Shown: in pieces, positions 1 to 6,469 of the stretch
Numbering within the stretch: position 1 is the first letter of the stretch
How the letters are laid out: each line of letters begins with the position of its first letter
NCBI GenBank assembly: GCA_002496805.1
Contig: DALO01000023.1
Coordinates: 1-9,522 of the forward strand
Origin: Methanobacterium sp. UBA353
Lineage (GTDB): Archaea; Methanobacteriota; Methanobacteria; Methanobacteriales; Methanobacteriaceae
Reading direction: 5' to 3'
Length of the DNA: 9,522 nt
Notes under the pieces: generated by a model
What the model was told of the DNA's origin: nothing
The model's input: only the letters and a program-made list of their open reading frames with translations
Databases searched by the model: none
Made by a program: the position numbers and the translations under genes

Positions 1-350
1 CAACTAGCAAAAATAGCAGGAATCGTAGATATATATCTTGAAAGGCAACAGCGCCATTCGAATCCTAAAAAATAAAATGAAAGACTTAATGCTCAGAAAG
101 AAGCACTTAAAGACTTAGAAAAAATTATGTACCAAATGATGGTTTTATTCCTATTAAACCTGATGATCCTTATCTGGTGCAATTGAGGGAATTCTTCAAT
201 AATTGTGGAAAAAAAATTAAATCTGGTAACTATAAAATTCGTTCAGATGACATTAAAGGGGGTTTATGGGACATCACTTATGGAACTTGTGGATTAACTT
301 TAGCATGTCCTATAATGATCTCATATGAATTATCCGAAAATCTAAAATAA
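1..350 (+). pseudogene. Decayed 3' part of an unrecognised protein gene (stop codon plus frameshift)
   Basis: Frame 1 is open from the window edge and ends in TAA at 73-75 (C-terminus ...ERQQRHSNPKK). The same frame then carries a charged, helical-looking stretch (NERLNAQKEALKDLEK) with no start codon. At the A-run 119-124 the coherent peptide moves to frame 3 (NYVPNDGFIPIKPDD...) and runs to TAA at 348-350. A seventh A in that run would join the two frames, and one substitution in the TAA would restore the whole reading frame. No ATG with a ribosome binding site opens the frame-3 part, which suggests decay rather than separate genes. The 3' part contains three cysteines and ends ...MISYELSENLK. 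I do not recognise the family, and the 5' end lies outside the window. The homopolymer lesion could be a sequencing error. An alternative is that 1-75 is simply the intact end of an upstream gene. Confidence 0.4.
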
Positions 351-381
351 GGATTATATTCTAATTTATTGGAGGGATTTT

Positions 382-1155
382 ATGGGATTTATAAATAAAT
401 ATAAACAGAAACAGCTGATTAAAAAGGGGAACAGATTTTATATGGATGGTAAATATGAGGCTGCATTAAAATTTTATAATAAAGCCCAAGATTTGGATCA
501 AATGGATAATTTTAGCGTATGGTATAATAAAGGTCTGGCATTTTGTAGAATTAAGAAATATTTAGATGCCCTAGAATGTTATGATAATGCAATAAAATTA
601 GATTCTAAAGATCCTAAAGTATGGAATAGTAAAGGGGCCACTTATGAGAAACTAGGGCAATATGATAAAGCCATTAAATGTTTTGATAAAGCAATAGAAT
701 TTGATTCAAATTTTGATTCTGCATGGAATTTTAAAGGATATACTCTTCAAAAGTTAGGCAAATATGATAGGGCACTTGAATCTTATGATAATGCATTAGA
801 ACTGAACCCTAATCATGAATACACTTGGAATAATAAAGGAAACCTTTATAAAAACCTTGATAATTATGATAAAGCAATTGATTGTTATAATAAGGCCATA
901 GAATTAAACCCTAATTCTACTGATCCATTATTCAATAAAAGTATTGCTCTTGAATTACTGGATAGATATGAAGAAGCAATTGAATCTATCAATAGAGTTT
1001 TAGATATAAATTCTAATTATTTAGAAGCATGGTATGTGAAGGGGCTTATTTTAATGTGTCAAGAGAAATATCAGAAAGCCTTAGAATCTTTCAACAAAGC
1101 TTTAGAATTAGATCCTGAATTTGAACCTGCTTTAAAGGTAAAAAAGAGATTTTAG
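382..1155 (+). CDS. TPR repeat protein, seven tandem repeats
   Basis: This 257-residue protein is almost entirely tetratricopeptide repeat. Seven consecutive 34-residue units occupy residues 12-45, 46-79, 80-113, 114-147, 148-181, 182-215 and 216-249, followed by an eight-residue basic tail. Each unit has the TPR pattern W-x2-KG near its start, an aromatic around position 14 (KYD/QYD), A-hydrophobic in helix B (KAIECYDKAIE type) and a closing DPN/NPN turn. There is no signal peptide, membrane segment or catalytic domain, so it is probably a cytoplasmic protein-binding scaffold; its partner cannot be told. The start is supported by GGAGG at 371-375, 6 nt before the ATG. Upstream lies a decayed gene, and downstream an A/T stem with a T run that probably ends its transcript. 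It is more AT-rich than the genes from 1622 on, with many AAT, AAA and ATA codons. TPR proteins of this kind are abundant in Methanobacteriales. Repeat assignment is sure; biological role is unknown. Confidence 0.93.
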   Translation: MGFINKYKQKQLIKKGNRFYMDGKYEAALKFYNKAQDLDQMDNFSVWYNKGLAFCRIKKYLDALECYDNAIKLDSKDPKVWNSKGATYEKLGQYDKAIKCFDKAIEFDSNFDSAWNFKGYTLQKLGKYDRALESYDNALELNPNHEYTWNNKGNLYKNLDNYDKAIDCYNKAIELNPNSTDPLFNKSIALELLDRYEEAIESINRVLDINSNYLEAWYVKGLILMCQEKYQKALESFNKALELDPEFEPALKVKKRF

Positions 1156-1159
1156 AAAA

Positions 1160-1190
1160 GAAAAAAGACTGAAATATTCTTCTTTTTTTC
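1160..1190 (+). terminator. A/T stem with oligo-T tract after the TPR gene
   Basis: GAAAAAAGA (1160-1168) can pair with the TCTTTTTTTC tract (1181-1190) across a loop of about 12 nt, and the 3' arm contains T7 at 1183-1189. It begins 5 nt after the TPR stop codon. In archaea the T tract itself is the likely signal; the weak A/U stem may be incidental. Confidence 0.5.
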
Positions 1191-1557
1191 ACTAAAATAA
1201 TTTGCATTTATTTTCTCGGCAAATGAACTAACATTAATTTTCATTCTTTGATAGAATATGACCTTACCCTTCATACTATCATTTCGTAAATTTTTTTAGT
1301 CATAATTAATATGGGTTAGTTTTATTTTAAAAATTTCCACTCAGCCATATTCACTCTCTTTTTTAAGTTTTAATTTTTTTCTATATAATGGCTCTTCAAA
1401 CTGTTTAGATAAATCAGAGCTTAATCTTTTCATTTTTCCTGAAAATCATCGGATTCTCTGCTATTACAATATTACTTGAAGCCAACTGCAAAAATTACTT
1501 TAATAATTTTGGATCCAGATACTAATATTCTTAAAAAGTCATGAATCTGATGATACC
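1191..1557. other. AT-rich spacer without a convincing gene
   Basis: No ORF of useful length occurs on either strand. The + strand is pyrimidine-rich, with T runs at 1291-1297 and near 1352-1378, so the minus strand is purine-rich, as coding strands in this window tend to be. Two short minus-strand ORFs exist: 1274 to 1152 (40 codons) and 1433 to 1341 (30 codons). Neither has a good ribosome binding site. A 7-nt inverted repeat AATATGG/CCATATT (1308-1314 and 1345-1351) encloses a 30-nt loop. It may be remnant coding DNA or plain spacer. No tRNA-like or CRISPR-like structure was seen. Confidence 0.5.
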
Positions 1558-1565
1558 TATAAAAA
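1558..1565 (+). promoter_or_regulatory. Candidate TATA box for the NuoE-like gene
   Basis: TATAAAAA lies 57 nt before the start codon at 1622. Archaeal transcription would then begin near 1583-1588, giving a leader of about 35 nt that contains the ribosome binding site AGGAGA at 1609-1614. The assignment is by pattern only; the region is AT-rich and other matches are possible. Confidence 0.35.
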
Positions 1566-1621
1566 CAATAAGAATATCAATAAGAAAACAAGTCAAGATA
1601 ATAGAATAAGGAGAATCACAA

Positions 1622-2074
1622 ATGGAAAAAGGACTTTTAGAAGTATTATCCTCTTATCAAGGAATTAGATCAGAACTAATCCCTATTCTACAAGACATCC
1701 AATCAAATTTTGGTTATCTTCCTGAAGAAATAATAGAAGATGTGTCCAAGTTCACCAGAGTTCCTGTTAGCGAGATATATGGAGTGGCATCCTTCTATTC
1801 ACAGTTCAGATTCACCCCTAAAGGCAATAATCACATCATGGTCTGCACTGGAACTGCATGCCACGTTAAAGGTGCAGATAAAATCGTGGAAGGAATAGAA
1901 AGACATTTAAACATAGAAGAAGGTGGTGTGACATCTGATAAGGAATACTCACTTGAATCTGTGGGTTGCCTCGGATGTTGCGCACTGGCTCCCTGTGCTA
2001 CTGTAAATGATGATATAAAATCAAATATAACCATAAAAGATATTAAAAAAATCTTTCGGCAGAAGAAAAAATAA
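1622..2074 (+). CDS. NuoE/HndA-like [2Fe-2S] thioredoxin-fold protein, orphan
   Basis: This 150-residue protein has the full layout of the 24-kDa subunit of NADH dehydrogenase (NuoE, HoxE, HndA). A helical N-terminal part (residues about 1-65) contains the family-typical stretches around GYLPEE (31-36) and the region EIYGVASFYSQF (51-62). A thioredoxin-like ferredoxin domain follows. The four cluster ligands are present as C75-x4-C80 (VCTGTACH) and C116-x3-C120 (GCLGCC), followed by the usual APCATVND segment. Extra cysteines C119 and C125 are not part of the basic pattern. In known complexes this subunit passes electrons between a flavin subunit (NuoF-like) and other centres. No nuoF-like gene is adjacent: the next gene is purP after a 237-nt spacer. 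It may therefore serve a flavoprotein encoded elsewhere, such as a hydrogenase, formate dehydrogenase or NAD(P)-linked oxidoreductase. The start is supported by AGGAGA at 1609-1614, 7 nt upstream. Family is clear; physiological partner is unknown. Confidence 0.88.
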   Translation: MEKGLLEVLSSYQGIRSELIPILQDIQSNFGYLPEEIIEDVSKFTRVPVSEIYGVASFYSQFRFTPKGNNHIMVCTGTACHVKGADKIVEGIERHLNIEEGGVTSDKEYSLESVGCLGCCALAPCATVNDDIKSNITIKDIKKIFRQKKK

Positions 2075-2140
2075 AAAATAAACTATCTTTATAATAACAC
2101 TGCTGATGATTGATCATTCTATTATTAAATTAACATCCTA

Positions 2141-2147
2141 TTTTTTT
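2141..2147 (+). terminator. Candidate oligo-T terminator after the NuoE-like gene
   Basis: T7 lies 67 nt after the NuoE-like stop codon. A small palindrome ATGAT-TG-ATCAT at 2106-2117 precedes it. Archaeal terminators are mainly T tracts, so this is plausible, but T runs are common in this AT-rich spacer. The rest of the spacer (2148-2299) holds only AT-rich DNA; possible TATA-like TTTAAAA near 2200 could serve purP. Confidence 0.35.
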
Positions 2148-2311
2148 ATTAAATTATTAATAACATGTTTTAATCATTCATTATTTGTTTTAGAATCTTT
2201 AAAATCCCTACACCAAATTTTAAAGAAGTTTCCATCAAAAAGTCAAGACACAAAACATAACTATCACCAAGACAAAAAACCAAATAAAATAGTTTAAATG
2301 GAGGGATGCAT

Positions 2312-3403
2312 ATGGGTAAAGTAAACCGAGATGAAATTCTAGACATCTTCAATGATTATAACAAGGATGAAATAACTATAGCCACCTTGGGAAGTCACAC
2401 CTCCCTGCACATACTAAAAGGAGCTAAGGATGAAGGATTCCGTACAGCAGTTGTTTGTGAAAAAGGTCGTGAAGTACCCTATAAACGTTTCAAAGTGGCT
2501 GATGATTATATTATGGTGGATAAGTTCAAAGACATTGTTGATGGAGAAGTTCAGGAAAAATTAAGGGATATGAACAGCATCGTGATCCCCCATGGATCAT
2601 TCGTGGCCTACGCTGGGCTGGATCGGGTTGAAAATGATTTCAACGTACCCATGTTCGGCAACCGAGACATACTGCGCTGGGAAGCTGAAAGGGACTTGGA
2701 AAGAAAATTGATGCTGGAAGCAGGCATCAGAATTCCACAAAAATATCAGAACCCATCAGATATTGACCGTACCGTTATGGTAAAATTCCCCGGAGCAAGG
2801 GGAGGTCGAGGATACTTTGTAGCCTCATCAACAGAAGAATATCATGAAAAAATTGATTCCATGCTCCAAAGAAACTGGATTGGAGAGGAAGATGTGAATC
2901 TGGCCCATATCGAAGAATATGTTTCTGGTTGTAACTACTGCATTCACTTTTTCTACTCTGCACTTAAAGATGAAGTCGAAGTTATGGGTATGGACAGCCG
3001 CTTCGAATCCAACATTGATGGACTGTGCAGAATTCCAGCCAAAGACCAATTAGACATTGGTATGGATCCTTCCTATGTAATAACCGGTAACCACCCAGTA
3101 GTTATGCGAGAATCCTTACTACCTCAAGTATTTGATATTGGGGACAACTTGGTGGAGGGTGCAAAGAAACTAGTACCTCCAGGTATGAACGGCCCATTCT
3201 GCTTACAGACCCTGGTTAACGATGATCTGGAAGTGATTGTCTTTGAAATGAGCGCCCGTATAGATGGAGGAACTAACACATTCATGCACTCATCTGCCTA
3301 CAGTTACCTCCTCTTCGGAGAATTCATGAGTATGGGGCGCAGAATATCCTATGAAATTAAAAATGGGATTTCTGAAGACAAATTAGAGGATATTATAACT
3401 TGA
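2312..3403 (+). CDS. purP: FAICAR synthetase PurP (formate-dependent, ATP-grasp)
   Basis: PurP makes 5-formamidoimidazole-4-carboxamide ribotide (FAICAR) from AICAR, formate and ATP. This archaeal route replaces the formyl-tetrahydrofolate transformylase step of purine synthesis. The 363-residue protein has the expected length and architecture. An N-terminal pre-ATP-grasp part includes ATLGSHTSLHIL (24-35) and a segment around HGSFVAYAG (94-102). The ATP-grasp glycine-rich loop is VKFPGARGGRGYF (157-169). Near the C-terminus, FEMSARIDGGTN (311-322) carries the acidic and asparagine residues expected to bind metal-nucleotide. I chose the second ATG (2312) because GGAGG at 2300-2304 ends 7 nt before it. 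An in-frame ATG at 2306 directly abuts that ribosome binding site and would add only Met-His. The gene stands in its own unit, with spacers on both sides and T-rich terminator sequence after it. purM, another purine gene, lies about 3 kb downstream on the same strand. Archaea also carry PurP paralogues of less certain function, but the motifs support the standard assignment. Confidence 0.93.
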   Translation: MGKVNRDEILDIFNDYNKDEITIATLGSHTSLHILKGAKDEGFRTAVVCEKGREVPYKRFKVADDYIMVDKFKDIVDGEVQEKLRDMNSIVIPHGSFVAYAGLDRVENDFNVPMFGNRDILRWEAERDLERKLMLEAGIRIPQKYQNPSDIDRTVMVKFPGARGGRGYFVASSTEEYHEKIDSMLQRNWIGEEDVNLAHIEEYVSGCNYCIHFFYSALKDEVEVMGMDSRFESNIDGLCRIPAKDQLDIGMDPSYVITGNHPVVMRESLLPQVFDIGDNLVEGAKKLVPPGMNGPFCLQTLVNDDLEVIVFEMSARIDGGTNTFMHSSAYSYLLFGEFMSMGRRISYEIKNGISEDKLEDIIT

Positions 3404-3427
3404 AATTCTTTTAAAAACTGCATATCC

Positions 3428-3446
3428 TTTTTTTATCCTTTTTTTT
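3428..3446 (+). terminator. purP: Double oligo-T terminator after purP
   Basis: T7 (3428-3434) and T8 (3439-3446) occur in a duplicated ATCC-T7/8 unit 24 nt after the purP stop codon. Paired T tracts without a GC hairpin are typical archaeal termination signals. Confidence 0.6.
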
Positions 3447-3534
3447 ATCCAGGACAAAACATTACGCAGCCCCAAATAGGATTCACCGGTACCAAAAAAA
3501 ACTATAAAAAAGATTTATTGATTAATGAAAAGAC

Positions 3535-3541
3535 TTATATA
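3535..3541 (+). promoter_or_regulatory. Upstream TATA-like element before psmB
   Basis: TTATATA is preceded by purine-rich GAAAAGAC, a plausible BRE. It lies 138 nt before the psmB ATG and would start a transcript near 3562. It could be a second, distal psmB promoter or drive a short RNA; no structured RNA was recognised after it. Confidence 0.35.
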
Positions 3542-3601
3542 GGCCCTGCCTGAAAAAAAGGACACAGAAAGCTATAATATGATTAAATTTAACTAGCAAT
3601 A

Positions 3602-3609
3602 TTTATATA
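3602..3609 (+). promoter_or_regulatory. psmB: psmB core promoter TATA box
   Basis: TTTATATA is a near-perfect archaeal TATA box. Initiation about 25 nt downstream (near 3630) gives a leader of about 50 nt. That leader ends in a U-rich stretch (T6 at 3647-3652, T7 at 3660-3666) just before the ribosome binding site GAGGTG at 3667-3672. Confidence 0.6.
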
Positions 3610-3678
3610 CAATGAATTTTAAAGTAGCACATAGAAAGTTGAGCTATTTTTTATTTATATTTTTTTGAGGTGTATCTA

Positions 3679-4311
3679 ATGAATGATAAAAATCGACTTG
3701 AAGGCACTACAACTGTTGGTTTAACTTGTAAAGATGGAGTTGTATTTGCTACCGAAAAAAGAGCCACAATGGGTAATTTAATCGCCCACAAAGTGGCCGA
3801 TAAGATCTTCAAAATTGATGATCACATTGGAACCACCATTGCCGGTGCTGTCTCCGATGCTCAGAGCCTGATGAAATATATCAGTGCAGAAGTGGCACTT
3901 TTCAGACTCCGTAACGGTAAACAAATCAACGTTGAAGCCGCTGCCACCCTCACCTCCAATATATTACACTCATCCAGAGTTTACCCATTCTTTGTCCAGA
4001 CTCTTCTGGGAGGAGTGGATGATAAAGGCCCAGCCCTTTACTCCCTGGATCCCACTGGAGGAGTTATCAAGGATCTGATGATTGCTACTGGTTCAGGGTC
4101 ACCTATGGCATATGGTGTTCTTGAAGACCGTTACAGTGAAGATCTCTATGTTGAAGAAGGTGTAGATGTGGCCATACGAGCCATTAAATCGGCCATGGAA
4201 AGAGATGCATTTTCTGGAAACGGAGTCCTGGTTGCCACTATAACCAAGGAAGAAGGATTTAAAAAATTTTCCGACCAAGAAGTTAACAAAAAAATTAAAG
4301 AAATAAACTAG
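3679..4311 (+). CDS. psmB: 20S proteasome beta subunit (catalytic)
   Basis: This is the proteolytic subunit of the archaeal 20S proteasome; it forms the inner beta rings between alpha rings in the cytoplasm. The 210-residue precursor has a nine-residue propeptide (MNDKNRLEG). Self-cleavage between G9 and T10 exposes the nucleophile T10 (mature Thr1) in the motif G-TTTVG. The partner residues are visible: E26 (mature 17) and K42 (mature 33). Downstream come the conserved ATGSGSPMAYG segment (136-146) and D176/S179 in ERDAFSGNG. The start at ATG 3679 is fixed by GAGGTG at 3667-3672, 6 nt upstream. An in-frame GTG at 3670 lies inside that ribosome binding site and would add three residues, so it is not used. 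The alpha subunit gene is not in the window. A strong TATA box precedes the gene and a GC hairpin with T tract follows it, before fttA. Confidence 0.96.
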   Translation: MNDKNRLEGTTTVGLTCKDGVVFATEKRATMGNLIAHKVADKIFKIDDHIGTTIAGAVSDAQSLMKYISAEVALFRLRNGKQINVEAAATLTSNILHSSRVYPFFVQTLLGGVDDKGPALYSLDPTGGVIKDLMIATGSGSPMAYGVLEDRYSEDLYVEEGVDVAIRAIKSAMERDAFSGNGVLVATITKEEGFKKFSDQEVNKKIKEIN

Positions 4312-4336
4312 TTTTAATTTTTTTAAAATATTTAAA

Positions 4337-4375
4337 GAGCCCAGTTTTCGGGCTCAAACTATTTTCTATTTTTTT
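4337..4375 (+). terminator. GC hairpin plus T tract between psmB and fttA
   Basis: GAGCCC (4337-4342) pairs perfectly with GGGCTC (4350-4355) around the 7-nt loop AGTTTTC. T-rich sequence follows, ending in T7 at 4369-4375, only 12 nt before the fttA ATG. It resembles a bacterial-type intrinsic terminator. It may end psmB transcripts, act as an attenuator in the fttA leader, or be a processing site. An AT-rich TATA-like element AAATATTTAAA (4326-4336) directly precedes the stem. Confidence 0.55.
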
Positions 4376-4387
4376 CGAAGTGATGTT

Positions 4388-6292
4388 ATGGGTTCAGAGA
4401 TTCAAGAAATCAAAAACACAATAGTACAAAGATTACCCGATCGAGTTCAAGTAGCAAAAGTGGAGTTTGAAGGACCAGAAGTGGTTATTTACACCAAAAA
4501 TCCTGAAATAATTACCGAAAACGGTGATCTTATCAGGGATTTGGCCAAGGACATTAGAAAAAGGATCATTATACGTTCTCATCGTTCTGTGCTCACCGAA
4601 CCTGAAGAGTCAATTAACCGCATCCACAGTATTGTCCCTGATGAGGCAAAGATCACCAATATTTCCTTCGATGATGTGACTTGTGAAGTCATAATCGAAG
4701 CAAGAAAACCAGGTCTTGTTATAGGTAAATACGGATCTACATCCCGTGAAATTGTTAAACAAATTGGTTGGGCGCCTAAAATATTACGCACACCCCCTAT
4801 TTCTTCTGAAATAATTCAAAGAATTAGAAGGACACTGAGAAAGAACAGTAAAGAGCGTAAAAAAATCCTTCAACAGTTAGGGAATCGTATTCATCGCCCA
4901 GTAACTACGGAAAATGAATGGGTCCGACTCACTGCCCTGGGAGGTTTTCGTGAAGTGGGAAGATCATCCCTCTTCATGCAGACATCAAATAGCAAAATTC
5001 TCCTGGATTGCGGGGTTAATGTTGCAGGAGCAGATGATAAAAGTTCTTATCCTTATTTAAATGTGCCAGAATTTGTTTTAGATGATCTTGATGCAGTTAT
5101 AATATCGCACGCCCATCTGGATCATTCCGGATTTTTACCCTACCTCTACCATTATGGTTATGAGGGTCCTGTTTACTGTACCACACCCACCAGGGATCTT
5201 ATGACCCTCTTACAACTGGATCATATTGACATTGCCCACCGGGAAGACAGTCCATTACCATTCAATGTTAAACACGTTAAAAAAAGTATTAAGCACACAA
5301 TAACCCTGGACTATGGAGAAGTTACAGACATAGCCCCTGACATCCGTCTCACATTACACAACGCCGGTCACATTCTCGGTTCAGCCATAACCCATATGCA
5401 CATTGGCGACGGACAACATAACTTCGTTTACACCGGAGATTTCAAATTCGAACGAAGCAGACTACTAGAACCTGCTGTATCGAAATTCCCACGTATCGAA
5501 TCACTAGTCATGGAAAGCACTTACGGAGGGCATGAAGATGTGCAGCCAACCCGAAATGATGCAGAAAAAAATATTATTAAGACCATATATAAAACTTTAG
5601 AACGTAAAGGTAAGGTCTTAATTCCTGTTTTTGCAGTAGGAAGAGCCCAAGAAATGATGATTGTATTAGATGAATACATTCGACATGGAATAATTGATGA
5701 AGTACCGATTTATATTGACGGTATGATCTGGGAGGCTACTGCCATTCACACTGCCCGACCCGAATACCTTAGCAAAGATCTCAGAGATCAGATATTCCAT
5801 ATGGGCCGAAACCCCTTCATATCCGAAGTGTTCCACAAAGTAAACGGTGTTGAAGAACGAAAAGACATTGTAGAAGGCGATCCAGCCATCATACTCTCCA
5901 CATCAGGTATGTTAACCGGTGGAAACTCAGTGGAATACTTTAAATGGTTATGTGAGGATGAAAAGAATTCACTGGTCTTTGTAGGATACCAGTCTGAAGG
6001 TTCACTGGGACGTAGACTACAAAAGGGTTGGAAAGAAATACCAATTAAAGAAGAAGGTAAAACCAACGTTTATAATGTTAAAATGGGAATTGAAACCATT
6101 GAAGGATTCAGTGGACACTCTGACCGTAAGCAACTTATGGATTACGTTCGTCGCATAAGCCCTAAACCAGAAAAAATACTTATCTGCCATGGAGATAACT
6201 ATAAAACATTGGATCTTGCCAGCAGCATCTACAGGAGCTTTAAAATTGAGACAAAAACTCCTATGAATCTGGAAACTGCTAGAATACAGTAG
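4388..6292 (+). CDS. fttA: KH-domain beta-CASP ribonuclease aCPSF1, transcription termination factor FttA
   Basis: This 634-residue protein is the archaeal homologue of eukaryotic CPSF73. In archaea it cuts nascent RNA at U-rich 3' ends and ends transcription by RNA polymerase, as known for the aCPSF1/FttA family. Two N-terminal KH-like RNA-binding domains span about 1-70 and 71-145; the second has GxxG as GKYG (113-116). A metallo-beta-lactamase domain starts near 178. Its zinc-binding motif is HAHLDH (241-246), with further ligands H328 (NAGHILG) and D351 (YTGDFKF). The beta-CASP insert follows: E376 (MESTYGG, motif A), H577 (GFSGHSD) and H601 (ICHGD). All catalytic residues seem intact, so it should be an active nuclease, probably dimeric like relatives. 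The start is supported by AGTGAT (4379-4384), part of the GGAGGTGAT consensus, 3 nt before the ATG. It lies 76 nt after psmB, with a hairpin and T7 tract in the gap. The size matches the family. Confidence 0.96.
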   Translation: MGSEIQEIKNTIVQRLPDRVQVAKVEFEGPEVVIYTKNPEIITENGDLIRDLAKDIRKRIIIRSHRSVLTEPEESINRIHSIVPDEAKITNISFDDVTCEVIIEARKPGLVIGKYGSTSREIVKQIGWAPKILRTPPISSEIIQRIRRTLRKNSKERKKILQQLGNRIHRPVTTENEWVRLTALGGFREVGRSSLFMQTSNSKILLDCGVNVAGADDKSSYPYLNVPEFVLDDLDAVIISHAHLDHSGFLPYLYHYGYEGPVYCTTPTRDLMTLLQLDHIDIAHREDSPLPFNVKHVKKSIKHTITLDYGEVTDIAPDIRLTLHNAGHILGSAITHMHIGDGQHNFVYTGDFKFERSRLLEPAVSKFPRIESLVMESTYGGHEDVQPTRNDAEKNIIKTIYKTLERKGKVLIPVFAVGRAQEMMIVLDEYIRHGIIDEVPIYIDGMIWEATAIHTARPEYLSKDLRDQIFHMGRNPFISEVFHKVNGVEERKDIVEGDPAIILSTSGMLTGGNSVEYFKWLCEDEKNSLVFVGYQSEGSLGRRLQKGWKEIPIKEEGKTNVYNVKMGIETIEGFSGHSDRKQLMDYVRRISPKPEKILICHGDNYKTLDLASSIYRSFKIETKTPMNLETARIQ

Positions 6293-6324
6293 TTTTCCAT
6301 TCAACCTTTATTTTTATAAAATAA

Positions 6325-6354
6325 TTTACGACAAGTTCAGGATGTTTTACGACA
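6325..6354 (+). repeat. Direct repeat TTTACGACA x2, 21 nt apart
   Basis: TTTACGACA occurs at 6325-6333 and 6346-6354, a period of 21 nt or two helical turns. The second copy overlaps the loop and 3' arm of the hairpin at 6336-6360. The spacing would suit a dimeric regulator upstream of purM, but the repeat is more than 100 nt from the purM start and may be chance. Confidence 0.4.
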
Positions 6355-6386
6355 TCTGAAACATACTTTTTTGGGCGAATTTTTTT
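6336..6386 (+). terminator. fttA: Hairpin and T tracts after fttA
   Basis: TTCAGGATGT (6336-6345) pairs with ACATCTGAA (6352-6360), giving nine base pairs with one bulged G and the 6-nt loop TTTACG. T6 (6367-6372) and T7 (6380-6386) follow. It begins 43 nt after the fttA stop codon and probably ends its transcript. Confidence 0.55.
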
Positions 6387-6420
6387 CTTAACTTTTATTA
6401 GCCCCAATACCAAAGCATAG

Positions 6421-6428
6421 TATAGATA
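6421..6428 (+). promoter_or_regulatory. purM: Candidate TATA box for purM
   Basis: TATAGATA lies 41 nt before the purM ribosome binding site region ends. Initiation near 6447 would give a short leader of about 23 nt containing AGGTGAT (6457-6463). The match is imperfect and the spacer is AT-rich. Confidence 0.25.
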
Positions 6429-6469
6429 GTTAACTTTTTAATTATAGTTTTAAATCAGGTGATTTATTC

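Noticed and set aside
2106..2297. 63-codon + strand ORF between the NuoE-like gene and purP
   Set aside because: It has no ribosome binding site, is extremely AT-rich and resembles no family; it is an accidental open frame in a spacer.
2306..2311. Upstream ATG as the purP start
   Set aside because: It directly abuts the GGAGGG ribosome binding site; the ATG at 2312 has proper 7-nt spacing.
3421..3446. Short duplicated ATCC-T7/8 unit as a tandem repeat element
   Set aside because: Only two short units are present and they are better explained as oligo-T terminators.
3670..3678. GTG at 3670 as the psmB start
   Set aside because: The codon lies inside the ribosome binding site GAGGTG, and the ATG at 3679 gives the usual short propeptide.
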